Part shown: piece after piece, positions 1-9,794 of the stretch
How positions within the stretch are numbered: the stretch's first letter is position 1
Layout of the letters: the number at the start of each line of letters is the position of its first letter
Source: Atopsyche davidsoni
Taxonomy: Eukaryota > Arthropoda > Insecta > Trichoptera > Hydrobiosidae
DNA: 64,000 nucleotides
Direction: 5' to 3'
Assembly (NCBI GenBank): GCA_022113835.1
Contig: JAILWY010000009.1
Span: 5,617,501-5,681,500 of the forward strand
The notes under the pieces: generated by a model
Database searches by the model: none
Told to the model about the DNA's origin: nothing
The model's input: only the letters and a program-made list of their open reading frames with translations
Position numbers and translations under genes: made by a program

Positions 1-149
1 ACTTTACCCATTTAGGCGGGGGTGCTGCGCCCCGGGGGCGGAAACAAGTACCGAGACCCGGTGAGGAACAGCTGACATCGAAGGAGACTTCAAACTCATG
101 GAGGCATTGAAAAAATATTAAGACCACTTAGTCTTAAACAGAAATTGAT
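1..149. other. GC-rich left edge, no gene identified
   Basis: The first 70 bases are rich in C and G (runs such as gcgggggtgctgcgcccc) and the rest returns to AT-rich sequence. There is a short ATG frame near 100 that stops within six codons. I see no supportable gene, and the window edge cuts any larger feature. Confidence 0.4.
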
Positions 150-690
150 TTTGTTGTTGTGTTTTCTACTCTTTGAAGACAAGATATCTTAACTCAAACA
201 AATAGAAAATAGCCTTGATAAAAGTATTGTTTGTACTATGTAAGAGTTAGCAAGCTTTTCGTAAAGATCATATGCAAAAACAGGTGTTTTTCTTGTTGTG
301 TTTTCTACTCTTTGAAGACAAGATATCTAAGCTCAAACAATCAGAAAATAGCCCTAATAAAAGTATTGTTTATACTGTGTAAGAGTTAGCAAGCTTTTCG
401 AAAAGATCATATGCAAAAACAGGCGTTTTTGTTGTTGTGTTTTCTACTCTTTAAAGAGAAGATATCTTAACTCAAACAATCAGAAAATAGCCTTGATAAA
501 AGTATTGTTTATACTGTGTAAGAGTTAGCAAGCTTTTCGAAAAGATCATATGCAAAAACAGTCGTTTTTGTTGTTGTGTTTTCTACTTTTTGAAGACAAG
601 ATATCTTAGCTCAAACAACCAGAAAATAGCCTTGATAAAAGTATTGCTTATACTATGTAAGAGTTAGCAAGCTTTTCGAAAACAGCTGTT
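150..690. repeat. 139-bp tandem repeat array, about four units
   Basis: The landmark gttttctact recurs at 161, 300, 439 and 578, exactly 139 bases apart each time. Each unit also carries the sub-blocks aagatatct, agaaaatagcc and aagagttagcaagcttttcg. Units differ by scattered substitutions and small indels, and the last unit is shortened before 690. No unit contains a convincing reading frame. This looks like a small satellite or minisatellite block. Confidence 0.93.
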
Positions 691-2896
691 TTTGCACATC
701 TTTTTCCAAAGCCAAATTCTTTAACAAAATAGAAAACTCCAAGTATGCATGTATGCATCATTTGCCGTACTTTTAATTACCCTAAATACTTATTATATAT
801 TATTATGTAATAAAAATTCTTGAATTTTTTGGGAATCGCTGAAAGCATCTAATCAAGAGATACTTAGAGAATATTTATTATTTTTATAGAACTCATAAAG
901 CTTATTGCTTCGCCCGGATTCGAAAATCAGCAATAAGCAAATGTGCTAACCTTCGGAACAAAAAACGGTATTTGTGCAATCGAGCCGCAAGATGGCGTGT
1001 CGGTCATGAATAATAAATAGTTGGATACAAATTGGCAATACAAAGTTGTAATGAAAAACGAGTTCGCTGGCAGACAACCCTTACAAACGGAAAATATTTA
1101 TAACGTAGTGAATGAATATTGTTTGAAAATTGTCAAATATATATATATTTTTTTTTTAATAATAATATAAATCAGGTCTTTTCATTTCAAGGAATTGAAC
1201 ACTAAAATGGCAGTGTCGTAATTTTCGGGAGAAATGCGTGCCGCTGCATCGCCTGAAGCTGATATTCCCGAAACTTTTCCCTCGGTAAGTGCCGAGGAAG
1301 TTATAACACTTGTTATTATACTTTCCGGTAAAAAAACTTCCTCTCCTGCCTCGAAAAATTATCAAAGATTTCCAATTAGAGGTAATATCAATAAACGACT
1401 AAAGTTCTGCCTAAACAAAAATAAAAGACCTCTTTAAATGTACTTTTTTCGTAATTTAAAGCTTAAAAGAATGACATTATTTCAGATTAATTCAAAACTA
1501 GGTAAAAAAACAATATAAAATAAATATTTTATACAATAAAAAAAAAACCTTATTATTGAATCATACTTTTGAATATTAAATAACTAAGTTAATATAATTT
1601 TATCGGAATGTGATAGAGCGTGTTTCATATTTCAGTCATTGAATTAGGAGTAATTTAATATGGAATTAATATTTACGAATAAACCGCAATATATAGCCAA
1701 ATTTTAATTTATATTATTATTATATATATATTTAAAACTTGTCACTGTGTTGGTTTCAAAAACTTCACGCTTGTATAAAGCATTCATTCTTGACTAGTTA
1801 CGATTTTAGTATCACGTCATTTTATGATCACAAATGAATGTGACTATTATATCACCTAACGAATAGCAAATAAAATTCTGAATTAACACAAAGTCTTATG
1901 AGTTGTTGTAGTAATATTTTAATGCATAAGGCTTTAGCTGTTTGTGTATATAAATAAAATTAGATATTTCGAAATTACACGGTGCTATCTGGGCATATAA
2001 ACCTCGTTCCACCCCGAAATCTAAAAGGGACTCACGTGCAAAGGGTAGTGGCGTAGAAACGACGCTTATTGTTGCGTTGCCAACTATTGAATTGGCTCAA
2101 AATGCAACTCTTGAATTATAATATAAATACACGAGCTGTTTTGCTTAAAACTTGCACAAAGCAGGCCTCGGGGAGAGCCTACTCGGCGCGCGTTTCACGC
2201 TCGGCTAATGCCTTTGAAATTTCTAGCAATTAAAACGAAAACAATGGAATTATGCCGCTAAATTTAACAATAATAATATTATTATTATGATAGAAACGAC
2301 TTGAATAGAAATGGAGTTATATCTCTAGGAACAACAAAGCTACCGTGATTCGCAGAGGTTTATTTATTTTCAGTTCGTAGCTGAATCAGTCGCGTTGTTT
2401 CACGGCTTTCACTCCCATTATGCCAAAGCCTAAACCATCAAACGTATTATTCAGAGCCGTTAACTTATGCAGAATATTGAATTATTTTTTATAATTTTAC
2501 AATTGTCCAAATTAACACATAATATCTTAAAATAAAAAGCAATAAGTAATTGGGTAAATTGGCTTCAGCAAATGATTATTTTTTACTGTAAAATGCAATG
2601 TAACTCTTCCATTAGTTGCAGCGTGATTATATGTTATATATCAACTATACACCTGGGGAAAAATATATATATATATATTATTTAAGACAGTAAAAACGTT
2701 AATTAAATCACAAGTGTTACAATAATAAAAAATACATCTTAGTCATGGGTACTTTTTTATCAAAAATACAATTTAAAATCTATATAAGCTACAGCGAGTC
2801 GAATATGATCTATGTATATATTTTATAATATCCCAAAATCAAATATACCTTTTGCCTTTCACGTCGGTAGGACTGAATATGCCTTTAATATTAAGT
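691..2896. other. AT-rich intergenic DNA, no supported gene
   Basis: No coding exon or well-defined repeat was recognised. One feature was noted: an ATG frame at 1234 running 17 codons into a strong donor-like sequence (tcg|gtaagtg at 1284/1285). It has no visible upstream promoter or downstream partner exon, so it is not called a gene. Around 2000-2220 the composition is less AT-rich, without recognisable content. Confidence 0.5.
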
Positions 2897-3110
2897 AATC
2901 AATATTTTTTGACCAAAAGTACACGGTGGAATCACATTTTAATATTTTAAATTAAATACTTGAGAGATTTTTCCACATGCTTATTTTCATCGGTGACCGG
3001 TTTCGCCAACCTTTCACGTTGGAATTATCAAACTGATGCCAACGTGAAAGGTTGGCGAAATGAAAATAAATATGTGGAAAAATCACTCGAGTAATTTATT
3101 TAAAATATTA
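2897..3110 (-). mobile_element. Hairpin retroelement fragment (GTTTCGCC family)
   Basis: Left of the hairpin lies the family's 3' tail in reverse orientation (aatcaatatt, then ggtggaatcacatttt). After it come two inverted arms of about 70-85 bases. The left arm contains gtgaccggtttcgccaac and the right arm contains gttggcgaaa. The right arm lacks the accggtcac block, so the arms are not fully matched. The same tail and arm sequence occurs at 41811-41940 and 62345-62575. The class is uncertain; a Penelope-like or related retroelement end is my best guess. Confidence 0.7.
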
Positions 3111-3129
3111 CGTTTAATATTGTATTATA

Positions 3130-3345
3130 TATTGCGCGGGACCTTCGCTCTCGGCGCCGCTAATCACCGCGCTGCGTGGAAGATGTCCGCCATCAAGCGC
3201 ATTTAAAATGGCGCCCGCGTCCACCGCCAGCATTGATCTCAGTATTTAAATAATTTATCGAGGCCGCCGGCGGACAATGGAGTCGCAAATCAAACCGAAG
3301 CGCGGCCACTTAGCCTGTCTCTCGCCCGCGCAACCAGACTGCTGG
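3130..3345. other. GC-rich patch with paired GCCAT motifs
   Basis: About 200 bases are clearly richer in C and G than the flanks. They contain gtccgccatcaagcgc and, inverted nearby, aaaatggcgcccg, which are GCCAT-type motifs as bound by Pho/YY1. There is also a minus-strand ATG at 3527 followed after 16 bases by a donor-like gtaagt. This could be a promoter or a Polycomb-type regulatory element, but nothing here proves function. Confidence 0.25.
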
Positions 3346-3564
3346 AACTAGCGATGGGCAAATTGAATATGCGTGTAGCTGACAAAAAAAATAGCACCTC
3401 ATCAGACTGTTGTTTTTTTTATTCAATAGTAACCACAGAGCGTGGCGGTGCCTGCTGCTCACTCCGTGATGGAGCCACAAAAGAAAAAGTAAAGAGGGAT
3501 GCATGAACTTACGATTTATCTTATCCATCGCAAGAAGAGTTCTTTTTCTAGAGTATTATGAGTA

Positions 3565-3950
3565 CATTAAAACCCCGCGAGGGATACGTTCTGGAAAAAA
3601 TCGCGTTAAGTGAAATTCGCGTATATCGGGGTTTACGATTAAACATTCATACATAGTCAAAACTTAATACAAAAAAAATACGAATCATTTGAATCGATCG
3701 CTTTAATTCTAAAAACACTTTATGCAGTATTACATGTTATTTTTACTGAAAAATACATCTGTTGTTTCTTTTACGTTCATAACACCCAACGCTGTTTTTA
3801 ATTGTTAAGAGAAGTCAATGACTGCAATATGTTCATACACATTCTTAAAATAAGAAATTCGCGTAATGCAAGGCATTTTAACGCGAAATTTGAAATTCGC
3901 GTTATAGAGAAACCGCGCATAACGGGGTCGCGTAATGCGGGGTATTACTG
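3565..3950. mobile_element. MITE of pogo/Tigger type, copy 1
   Basis: The 386-bp element is flanked by TA on both sides (3563-3564 and 3951-3952). Its right terminus reads gcggggtattactg and its left terminus is the slightly degraded inverse (cattaaaaccccgc). This matches the CAGTAATACCCCG-type ends of pogo/Tigger elements, which duplicate TA. The interior has no transposase frame and is rich in attcgcgtt motifs. A second copy at 41354-41776 shares almost the whole interior. Confidence 0.88.
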
Positions 3951-3952
3951 TA

Positions 3953-5525
3953 TAGTAATTTAAAGAAATGCAGGTTATATACGTGCGATTCGTTTCGTAT
4001 AGTGTCAAATCAAACAATCGATTATTAATGAATCAATTGTACAGATATTCGAATATATTTTGAATGAAAATCTTTCGCAAAGAGCCACATAAATCTAAGT
4101 TCGGATAATCATTTTAACGTGTAACAAGCTATTCTTTGAGCGTAGCTCGAGGGCCACATTGTTGACAACTGCGGCAGAGACGAACACGGCGCCGTCTTCT
4201 TAGAGATCATCATTACGCCTGACACCTGTGTATTCGCGTTTCAACTATCGGTGTCAAAGAACGACTAAAAAAATTATTTGTAATCATCGATCAATGTTAT
4301 TATATAAAACTTATAAATAAGTAAAAAAACAAAGTTTCGTGATCCGATTTTAAAAAGATGAAGACTATTGCGTTAAATTTATACAATAATATCTGCATGA
4401 AACGAAAACGTTACAAAAACGTTAGATTGCGATCACGCGTGAACGCCCACGGCTAGAGCTTGAATCCAGCAAAAATCCGCCATACGAAACGGTGAACAAT
4501 ACGAAGAGTTACAATACTCGAAGGCAGCCCGTAATTACATCAATATCGGTGACGCAATCAAACCAACAGATCGAATACAATTGCTTACTTACTGTACTGA
4601 AAACAAATTTTTAGAAAGTTTTGCACATCCATTCGATTCGGGAGGTCCAATTTTTTAATACCGTTAGCAGATAAAACGCACTACGATAAATTCCGCCAAA
4701 GTAGAGTAGAGAGGAGAAACTTAAATGTACACAATAAAAAGGCTTATCTCAATTAAATGTGACTTTGGAGCGAGTATCAATTTACACGATCGTTAATTTC
4801 GGCAAAATAAATTAGCTGATCGGAATCGGAAGGAGATGAGAACATTTCGTTTTCAATAAAATTAAATGCGAGATTTGTTACAAGGCTCCTTTCAATTGCT
4901 TGGCAGTTTCAATGACATTGTTGTACACATAATAAATTTATGGTATTATATTCCTGTTACTTTGTAGCTTTTGTAAGGAATTTAATTAAAAATAATGAAG
5001 TATTGCTTTGCAAACGGTTATAAAAGTGAGTTAATGAAATTTTAGTAATGAAACGATACTGACTTCATAACAAGTTGCTATTTAATTCAAAGTCGTACCT
5101 ATCAAACATTTATTGAGAATAAACTTACAAATTACTTTAACTCAGGAGCAAGCATTGCTCATCATCATCGTCGTCGTCTGAAATTCGGATGGCGTGATAA
5201 ATGGCGTGGCAAACATGCAAAATATGAATTGTTAGATTAATGGAGTATTGTGGTCCATCATATTCGCAGATCTATGTGGTATAACTCGCATCACTGCTTT
5301 CAGTGAAGATAATAAATACAATAAAAAAAATATTTTTTTGAACATATTTTACTGTCTGTAGAACCACGGCGATCGTGATTAATGTTCCAGCGTACAAGAC
5401 TAATTTTAGAGAAAGGAATCATTCCTGTAGTACCGTAATAATATTAATTCAAACTCGACACACCTCAACACTCCCTGAGCATCGGCCGCCAACACTAACG
5501 AACTTATCGAATAAAAAATATATAA
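3953..5525. other. Intergenic DNA, nothing recognised
   Basis: The sequence is AT-rich with a moderately GC-rich stretch at 4140-4220 and scattered short frames in all directions. I found no splice-bounded coding segment, no terminal repeats and no RNA gene. Confidence 0.5.
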
Positions 5526-5529
5526 ATGT

Positions 5530-5605
5530 TTATTTATTGACTCGACGGTAATCGAACCTGTGAACTTTGTATCAAAAGCCAACGCCCCAACACACCCACG
5601 CGACA
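5530..5605 (-). mobile_element. Possible tRNA-derived SINE fragment
   Basis: On the minus strand the sequence contains acaggttcgattacc, close to the pol III B-box consensus, preceded by a segment resembling an anticodon arm (ggcttttgatacaaagttc). The T-arm is imperfectly paired, so it is not a functional tRNA gene. It is more likely a SINE relic or a chance match. Confidence 0.3.
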
Positions 5606-5640
5606 GCAATTTTACACAACAAACAATTTGAGGCCCTCTA

Positions 5641-5756
5641 CACACGTCGCGACTCAACTTGCGACCGACCTGCAATTGGGCAATATCGTCCTCTTTCGTT
5701 TCACTGAGCATATACGCATGCTGAGCCAGTGCTCATGGTTTTCTAATGGGAAAATA
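5641..5756. mobile_element. Left end of TA-flanked MITE (cgacac family)
   Basis: A terminal sequence cacacgtcgcgactcaactt starts directly after TA at 5639-5640, matching the ends of complete copies at 45179-45302 and 47146-47253. The body seems to have been interrupted by the hAT-type MITE at 5765. A degraded right terminus may be at about 6340-6387 (ttggctgattgcaagtcgtg). Confidence 0.55.
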
Positions 5757-5764
5757 GTGTAGTG

Positions 5765-6045
5765 CAGTGGTCCCTAACCCTATGCCCGCGGGCACCATGG
5801 CGCCCGCCGACCTTTTTACGTGTGCCCGCCGCTGTACGACCACGATAAAAAGTTATTTAAGTTTACAATAAAATGTAATGATAAAAATTAATATTTACTA
5901 ACCAAACACAGTGATATAAGCGAAAATAATTATACGGTTATAATTATATTTATATATAAATATACCTTGAAAAAATAAATGGTGCCCGCCGCCCGACCGG
6001 CATTCTAGAATGTGCTCTTGGATGCAAAAAGGTTGGGGACCCCTG
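5765..6045. mobile_element. hAT-type MITE with 8-bp target duplication
   Basis: The 281-bp element starts cagtggtccctaacc and ends ggttggggacccctg, imperfect inverted termini of the hAT form (CAGxGGTCCCCAACC). It is flanked by the perfect 8-bp duplication gtgtagtg (5757-5764 and 6046-6053). Subterminal blocks gcgggcaccatgg and atggtgcccgcc are also inverted. The interior is non-coding, so this is a non-autonomous element. Confidence 0.93.
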
Positions 6046-6053
6046 GTGTAGTG

Positions 6054-6240
6054 GGTCCTTCTAGTTTTATATTGAAAGGAAAAGTCTGTGTATTGCTGCT
6101 GCCCAATAGCATTATTATATAATACTTTCCTTACAAAGCTCCTTCAGCAGAAAGCTACAGAAACAATAGTAGGGGCCACCACACCTAGACATGGTACTGT
6201 TCAAGTCCACTGCTACATTACCGATCCTTAACACACGCTC
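6054..6240 (-). mobile_element. Retroelement 3' tail fragment
   Basis: The segment around gcattattatataatactttcc is the reverse of sequence near 13195-13215 and 15630-15650. The segment accgatccttaacacacgct is the reverse of sequence near 35300. These shared blocks mark it as a degraded copy of a dispersed family with 3' ends resembling those of non-LTR elements. Confidence 0.45.
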
Positions 6241-6339
6241 AAGGTACAGAATGGCAGCCACGCACAAGCAACAGAATGGGGAGAAGAAGAAGGAGTTCTT
6301 GGTTGTGAAAAGCTATTTTTAAAAAAAAAACCAAAATAA

Positions 6340-6810
6340 AGGGAAGCTATTGGCTGATTGCAAGTCGTGTCGCTGCATAGTATATCTCTCACGATGGTTC
6401 GTTTCGGCGAGCTGGTAAGCACCGTTAGCAGCCGGGCGGACTCCTTATTTGATTTGACGGAAGTCCTCGCCCTCTGAGACTGTCCGAGAATGCAGCTCCG
6501 ACCATAGACAGAGGAGCTCGACCATAATGTAAGCCGCGGCCAGCTCGCTTGCAGCCAGAGACGTGGCGACTAAAAAGGATATCCCTCGACGCGTCACGAC
6601 TTGTGACCGAAATATGCACTCATTTCATGTGTTTTGAAATCAATTTTACCATTATTAGATATCGTTTTAATCACCATGGTTCTCTTACTCCATCAGCCAA
6701 TAGCACCTTTTTACTTTGGGTGGTTTTTTTTAATGATTTTACTTAATGACGGTGTTGGCTAATTGCAAGTCGATCGCGCCTTGTGTCGCGACGTGTGTCT
6801 TTAGGCAAAA
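6340..6810. mobile_element. Degraded termini of the cgacac-type MITE family
   Basis: Two right-end-like segments occur, ttggctgattgcaagtcgtg at about 6350 and ttggctaattgcaagtcgat at about 6755, the latter followed by gtgtcgcgacgtgtg. A left-end-like agacgtggcgac lies near 6560. They belong to the family seen complete at 45179 and 47146. Between them is a moderately GC-rich segment (6420-6610) of unknown origin. Confidence 0.45.
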
Positions 6811-6821
6811 CAATAAAAATA

Positions 6822-7004
6822 TATAATTATAAAAAGTAACTTTGTATTTTTGTCTTCACTTTGAGTTTATCAAAATTATTTGCATAACTGGTTTCGACCC
6901 TATACACCGGGTCATCATCAGATGCATGACTAAACAAAATACAAAGTTACTTTTTATCATTATAATAATGAATCTTCATCAATCAAATGCCTTGTCCCTC
7001 AACA
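6822..7004 (-). mobile_element. Hairpin retroelement with hammerhead-like core
   Basis: Inverted arms (aaaaagtaactttgtatttt and its reverse ending near 6954) flank about 95 bases. On the minus strand these hold a hammerhead-ribozyme-like core at 6881-6926: tgcat, ctgatga, a gaccc...gggtc stem, gaaac, ca, gtt, atgca. The first and last blocks form a 5-bp closing stem. The right arm is followed by the family tail taatgaatcttcatc...ccttgtccctcaaca, shared with 50461-50500 and 40642-40675. Hammerheads are known in Penelope-like elements, so that class is plausible, but no reverse transcriptase is present. Confidence 0.75.
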
Positions 7005-7009
7005 GCAAT

Positions 7010-7085
7010 AAAAAAATACTTCAAATTAAGGGAAGCTATTAGATTATTGTAGATCGGTTGCAAGTTGCGTCTCTGTGTGTATTAT
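7010..7085. mobile_element. Right-end fragment of the cgacac-type MITE
   Basis: The stretch aagggaagctattagattat followed by gcaagttgcgtctctgtgtg and TA matches the right half of the 45179-45302 element. The left half is absent. Confidence 0.5.
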
Positions 7086-8685
7086 TTTTATATATTTAAA
7101 ATCAGCGAGATGTAGTAAATATAAAACCATGACATGAAGTTCCATTGGAGTTAAAAAATCTCGCTATATCAAAAAATATATATTTTATTTAATTGATATT
7201 TTTTTATTACACCGCCTAGATACATGCAGATAGCTTTGAATCATAGATAAAACCAATTTTGCTCAAAAACGTATTCTAAATACTTATTTGCAATCAATCG
7301 CTATAAACGCTAGTTTTTTATTACACATTTTTTTATAAAAACACAGATATTAAAGTCATTGATATTAACTTATTTTGAAGAGAAAAGAAATAATTATCTA
7401 TGCTACAAACGCTAGATTAAAGAAGCATTTGTAACATATTGAGAAATTAATTTATGAACACGTAAGAATTTTTTTATCCGTTCTTTATAACTCCAACTTT
7501 TAGAAACGAAATAAAAAACAATTATTTGGTTTATGTTTGTAATAAAGAGACATTTTGCACATATTTCTAGTGATACGGTAATTTTTAATAGTATTTAAAA
7601 AAAAAAAAAAGAATTTAGTGAGAGGTTTAGTAAATACCGTTATAGTAATATATAACCTCTTAGCAACAGATAACTTTCTATGAACTTTAAATGTAATGTC
7701 ACGTTTAAGACTGAAAACAGTGACATGATTTTAAAAGTAACGAAACCTTTTAGCTCGTCATCTAGTTGATAAAAGAGAACAGACAAATTCTAAGGAAGGT
7801 ATAATATCTTGCTGGATTTTTATGAAAAGCATATACGAGAATTTAGTATTCTGTTTATGGTTTGGTTTTGTTGTTAAGAGGTAGGACCTTGTGTTGCCTC
7901 ACATGAATCTCAAACGGTCACTTGCCTCTTAATGATAGATGTTAACCGTGTTAATAGCCAGTCTTTCACAGCACGCGACTTATAAAACAACCATAGCGTG
8001 CAGTTCATCCAAGCGATAAAGCAATGCATGCCATAAGACATCTTTAAAACATGTACAATTCATTTTCTATTGGTTTGAAATAGATTTTTAGTTTCAAAAT
8101 ACATTTTAAAAAAGTACTGTTAAAAACAAAATTGTATTTATTTTATTCTGTTCATGTTATGCAATCATATTCTTAACTAGGTCTGCGTAATCTAGTCATA
8201 GCTAGTTTTATGTTTTTTTTGGTATTAAGGCCCCAACTTGGATTAGTTCGCAGAAAGTTGGGCAATAACACTACACACTACACAATATGTCGACCAATCG
8301 TCAACTTTGTTGGGACGTCATTAGGAATCAGTACGCGTAAAGGTTGTTAAAAAGTGGACAATGACGTCATTAAACCAAGGTTTAATTAGACACGGTTTAG
8401 CAAATACCCCTGAATAAAATTGTGAATGACACGCGGGACAACACAACCGACAATCGATCGATGATTTAGGCAAAAGCGTACTTAAACTGTAAAAAAAGCT
8501 ATCGAGTACTTATCGGACGGTTATATGTTAAAACCGCTCGCTAAATGTTAATAATGACTTTTTGGTAGGTTGCAAGTTTTTATTTCATAATAAACATACG
8601 AAGATGCGTAATTATATTGTCTTAAATTTGGCTTTATATGATAATGAACAGAATGTGCAAAGAATGACGATAATAGAATAGCGTA
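7086..8685. other. Intergenic DNA, nothing recognised
   Basis: The sequence is strongly AT-rich up to about 7850, then mixed. No coding exon or repeat boundary could be supported. Several tgacgtca-like and cgatcgat palindromes around 8310-8465 were seen but carry little weight alone. Confidence 0.5.
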
Positions 8686-8815
8686 AGGTCGCCTAAGGTC
8701 CAAGAAAAAATCGATGGACAAAGAAGCTTTGGAAGAATGAAGATTGATGCGGAATTTGCACCAGTGGCTGAAAGTCAGGACTGGCCCAGGACAAATATGT
8801 GATGAGTGAGATGAT
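8686..8815 (+). mobile_element. Non-LTR retrotransposon 3' fragment
   Basis: The segment with gaagattgatgcggaatttg, ccagtggctgaaag and actggcccaggacaaatatg matches the 3' portion of the better copy at 54560-55010 (gcggaatttgggccagtggctgg, actggcccaggatagagatatg). The reading frame is broken. It is a 5'-truncated, decayed copy. Confidence 0.7.
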
Positions 8816-9683
8816 AAAAATAAAGCAATAGAAAGGTTCACTCAATCCGATCGTTCGCTAGCCGCCGAGCTCCGTGTACTTTAGTATGCAAATGAAGATC
8901 CATAATCAACATTTACGTAGACGGCGCGCCATACCTGTGAGGTACTTTTTTGCGATTAGGCTGCTTGATAACGGAGAGCGGAAAGTTCGACTTATCGGTG
9001 TAATGTAACGGAGCCTTTTTTAGAATCACAACATGGCCTGGGGAAATATAAATTGTCGACCGCGATGTTCGCTTGTTTTTGCTTTGTTTTTTTGTTTTTT
9101 GTTTTTTCTTCGACCTTTGTTAGCATCCGCGTCGTACGCGTCTACTGTAGTTTGAATACGACGAGTTATTTGATATGAATAAACATTCTAGTTGACTGAG
9201 AAATCGCATTAAATTTATATTACGTAATAGCTCACAGATTATAAATGCCATGATCCGTTCTTTTCATTCCGACTTTTCGTCTCTTTTGCGTTGGAATATG
9301 ACGACTTCTGACTCATTACACTGTAAAAAGCGCACAATTCATTCCCATGGGTAACAAACTTGTGTACATATAATCTTCGATCGACCGACTTGTTGTCATA
9401 GGCGCAGTCCATGTGGAGAGGTGAGAAATACACACTATGCGTTTCAGCAAAAGGTGCACTTTAGCGACATAAGGGTGGAAAAGCAAAATATATTATTAAA
9501 CAACATAATTATTTAACGACGATCGACCAAAATAAGCTTCGCTAACGACTTGTTGAACACCCCTGGTATAGACCTTTTTCTCTTTTGTTATATTGTAGCA
9601 TGACGATCTGCTTTCTGAATCACAATAATAATAAATAAAAAAAACTGCAGAACCAAAAGATGTAATATTTGACAAGATCCTAC
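8816..9683. other. Intergenic or intronic DNA, nothing recognised
   Basis: The stretch 8840-9010 is less AT-rich and includes a tatgcaaat octamer-like motif and a ggcgcgcc palindrome, so it might be a conserved non-coding element. There is no coding evidence. Confidence 0.4.
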
Positions 9684-9794
9684 CTTGACTTTTTCGTCGA
9701 TTATCTCTTCAATCGGCGTGGTCATTTTCTCTGGTGCTTCGACCTTCATATTTGGAAGAATCAAAATTTCTGGTCCATTCCCTAACTGGCGAAA
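9684..9794 (-). CDS. Orphan internal coding exon, gene unidentified
   Basis: On the minus strand a good acceptor (attcttgttgcag) precedes a 111-base open segment that ends AAG followed by the donor gtagga. The exon is symmetric (phase 0 at both ends) and open in only one frame. It encodes 37 residues beginning FRQLGNGPEILILPN and containing a charged EEIIDEKVK end. Such a clean acceptor-ORF-donor arrangement in AT-rich DNA is unlikely by chance. I do not recognise the protein. Partner exons would lie at higher coordinates (5') and lower coordinates or beyond the window edge (3'); none is certain. The segment at 13491-13536 is phase-compatible as a preceding exon, but that link is speculative. 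Confidence 0.5.

Noticed and set aside
902..970. tRNA-like segment around cccggattcgaaaatc
   Set aside because: No T-stem pairing and no anticodon arm could be folded.
1234..1284. Possible first coding exon (17 codons then gtaagtg)
   Set aside because: A strong donor alone is not enough; no promoter, no partner exon and no recognisable protein.
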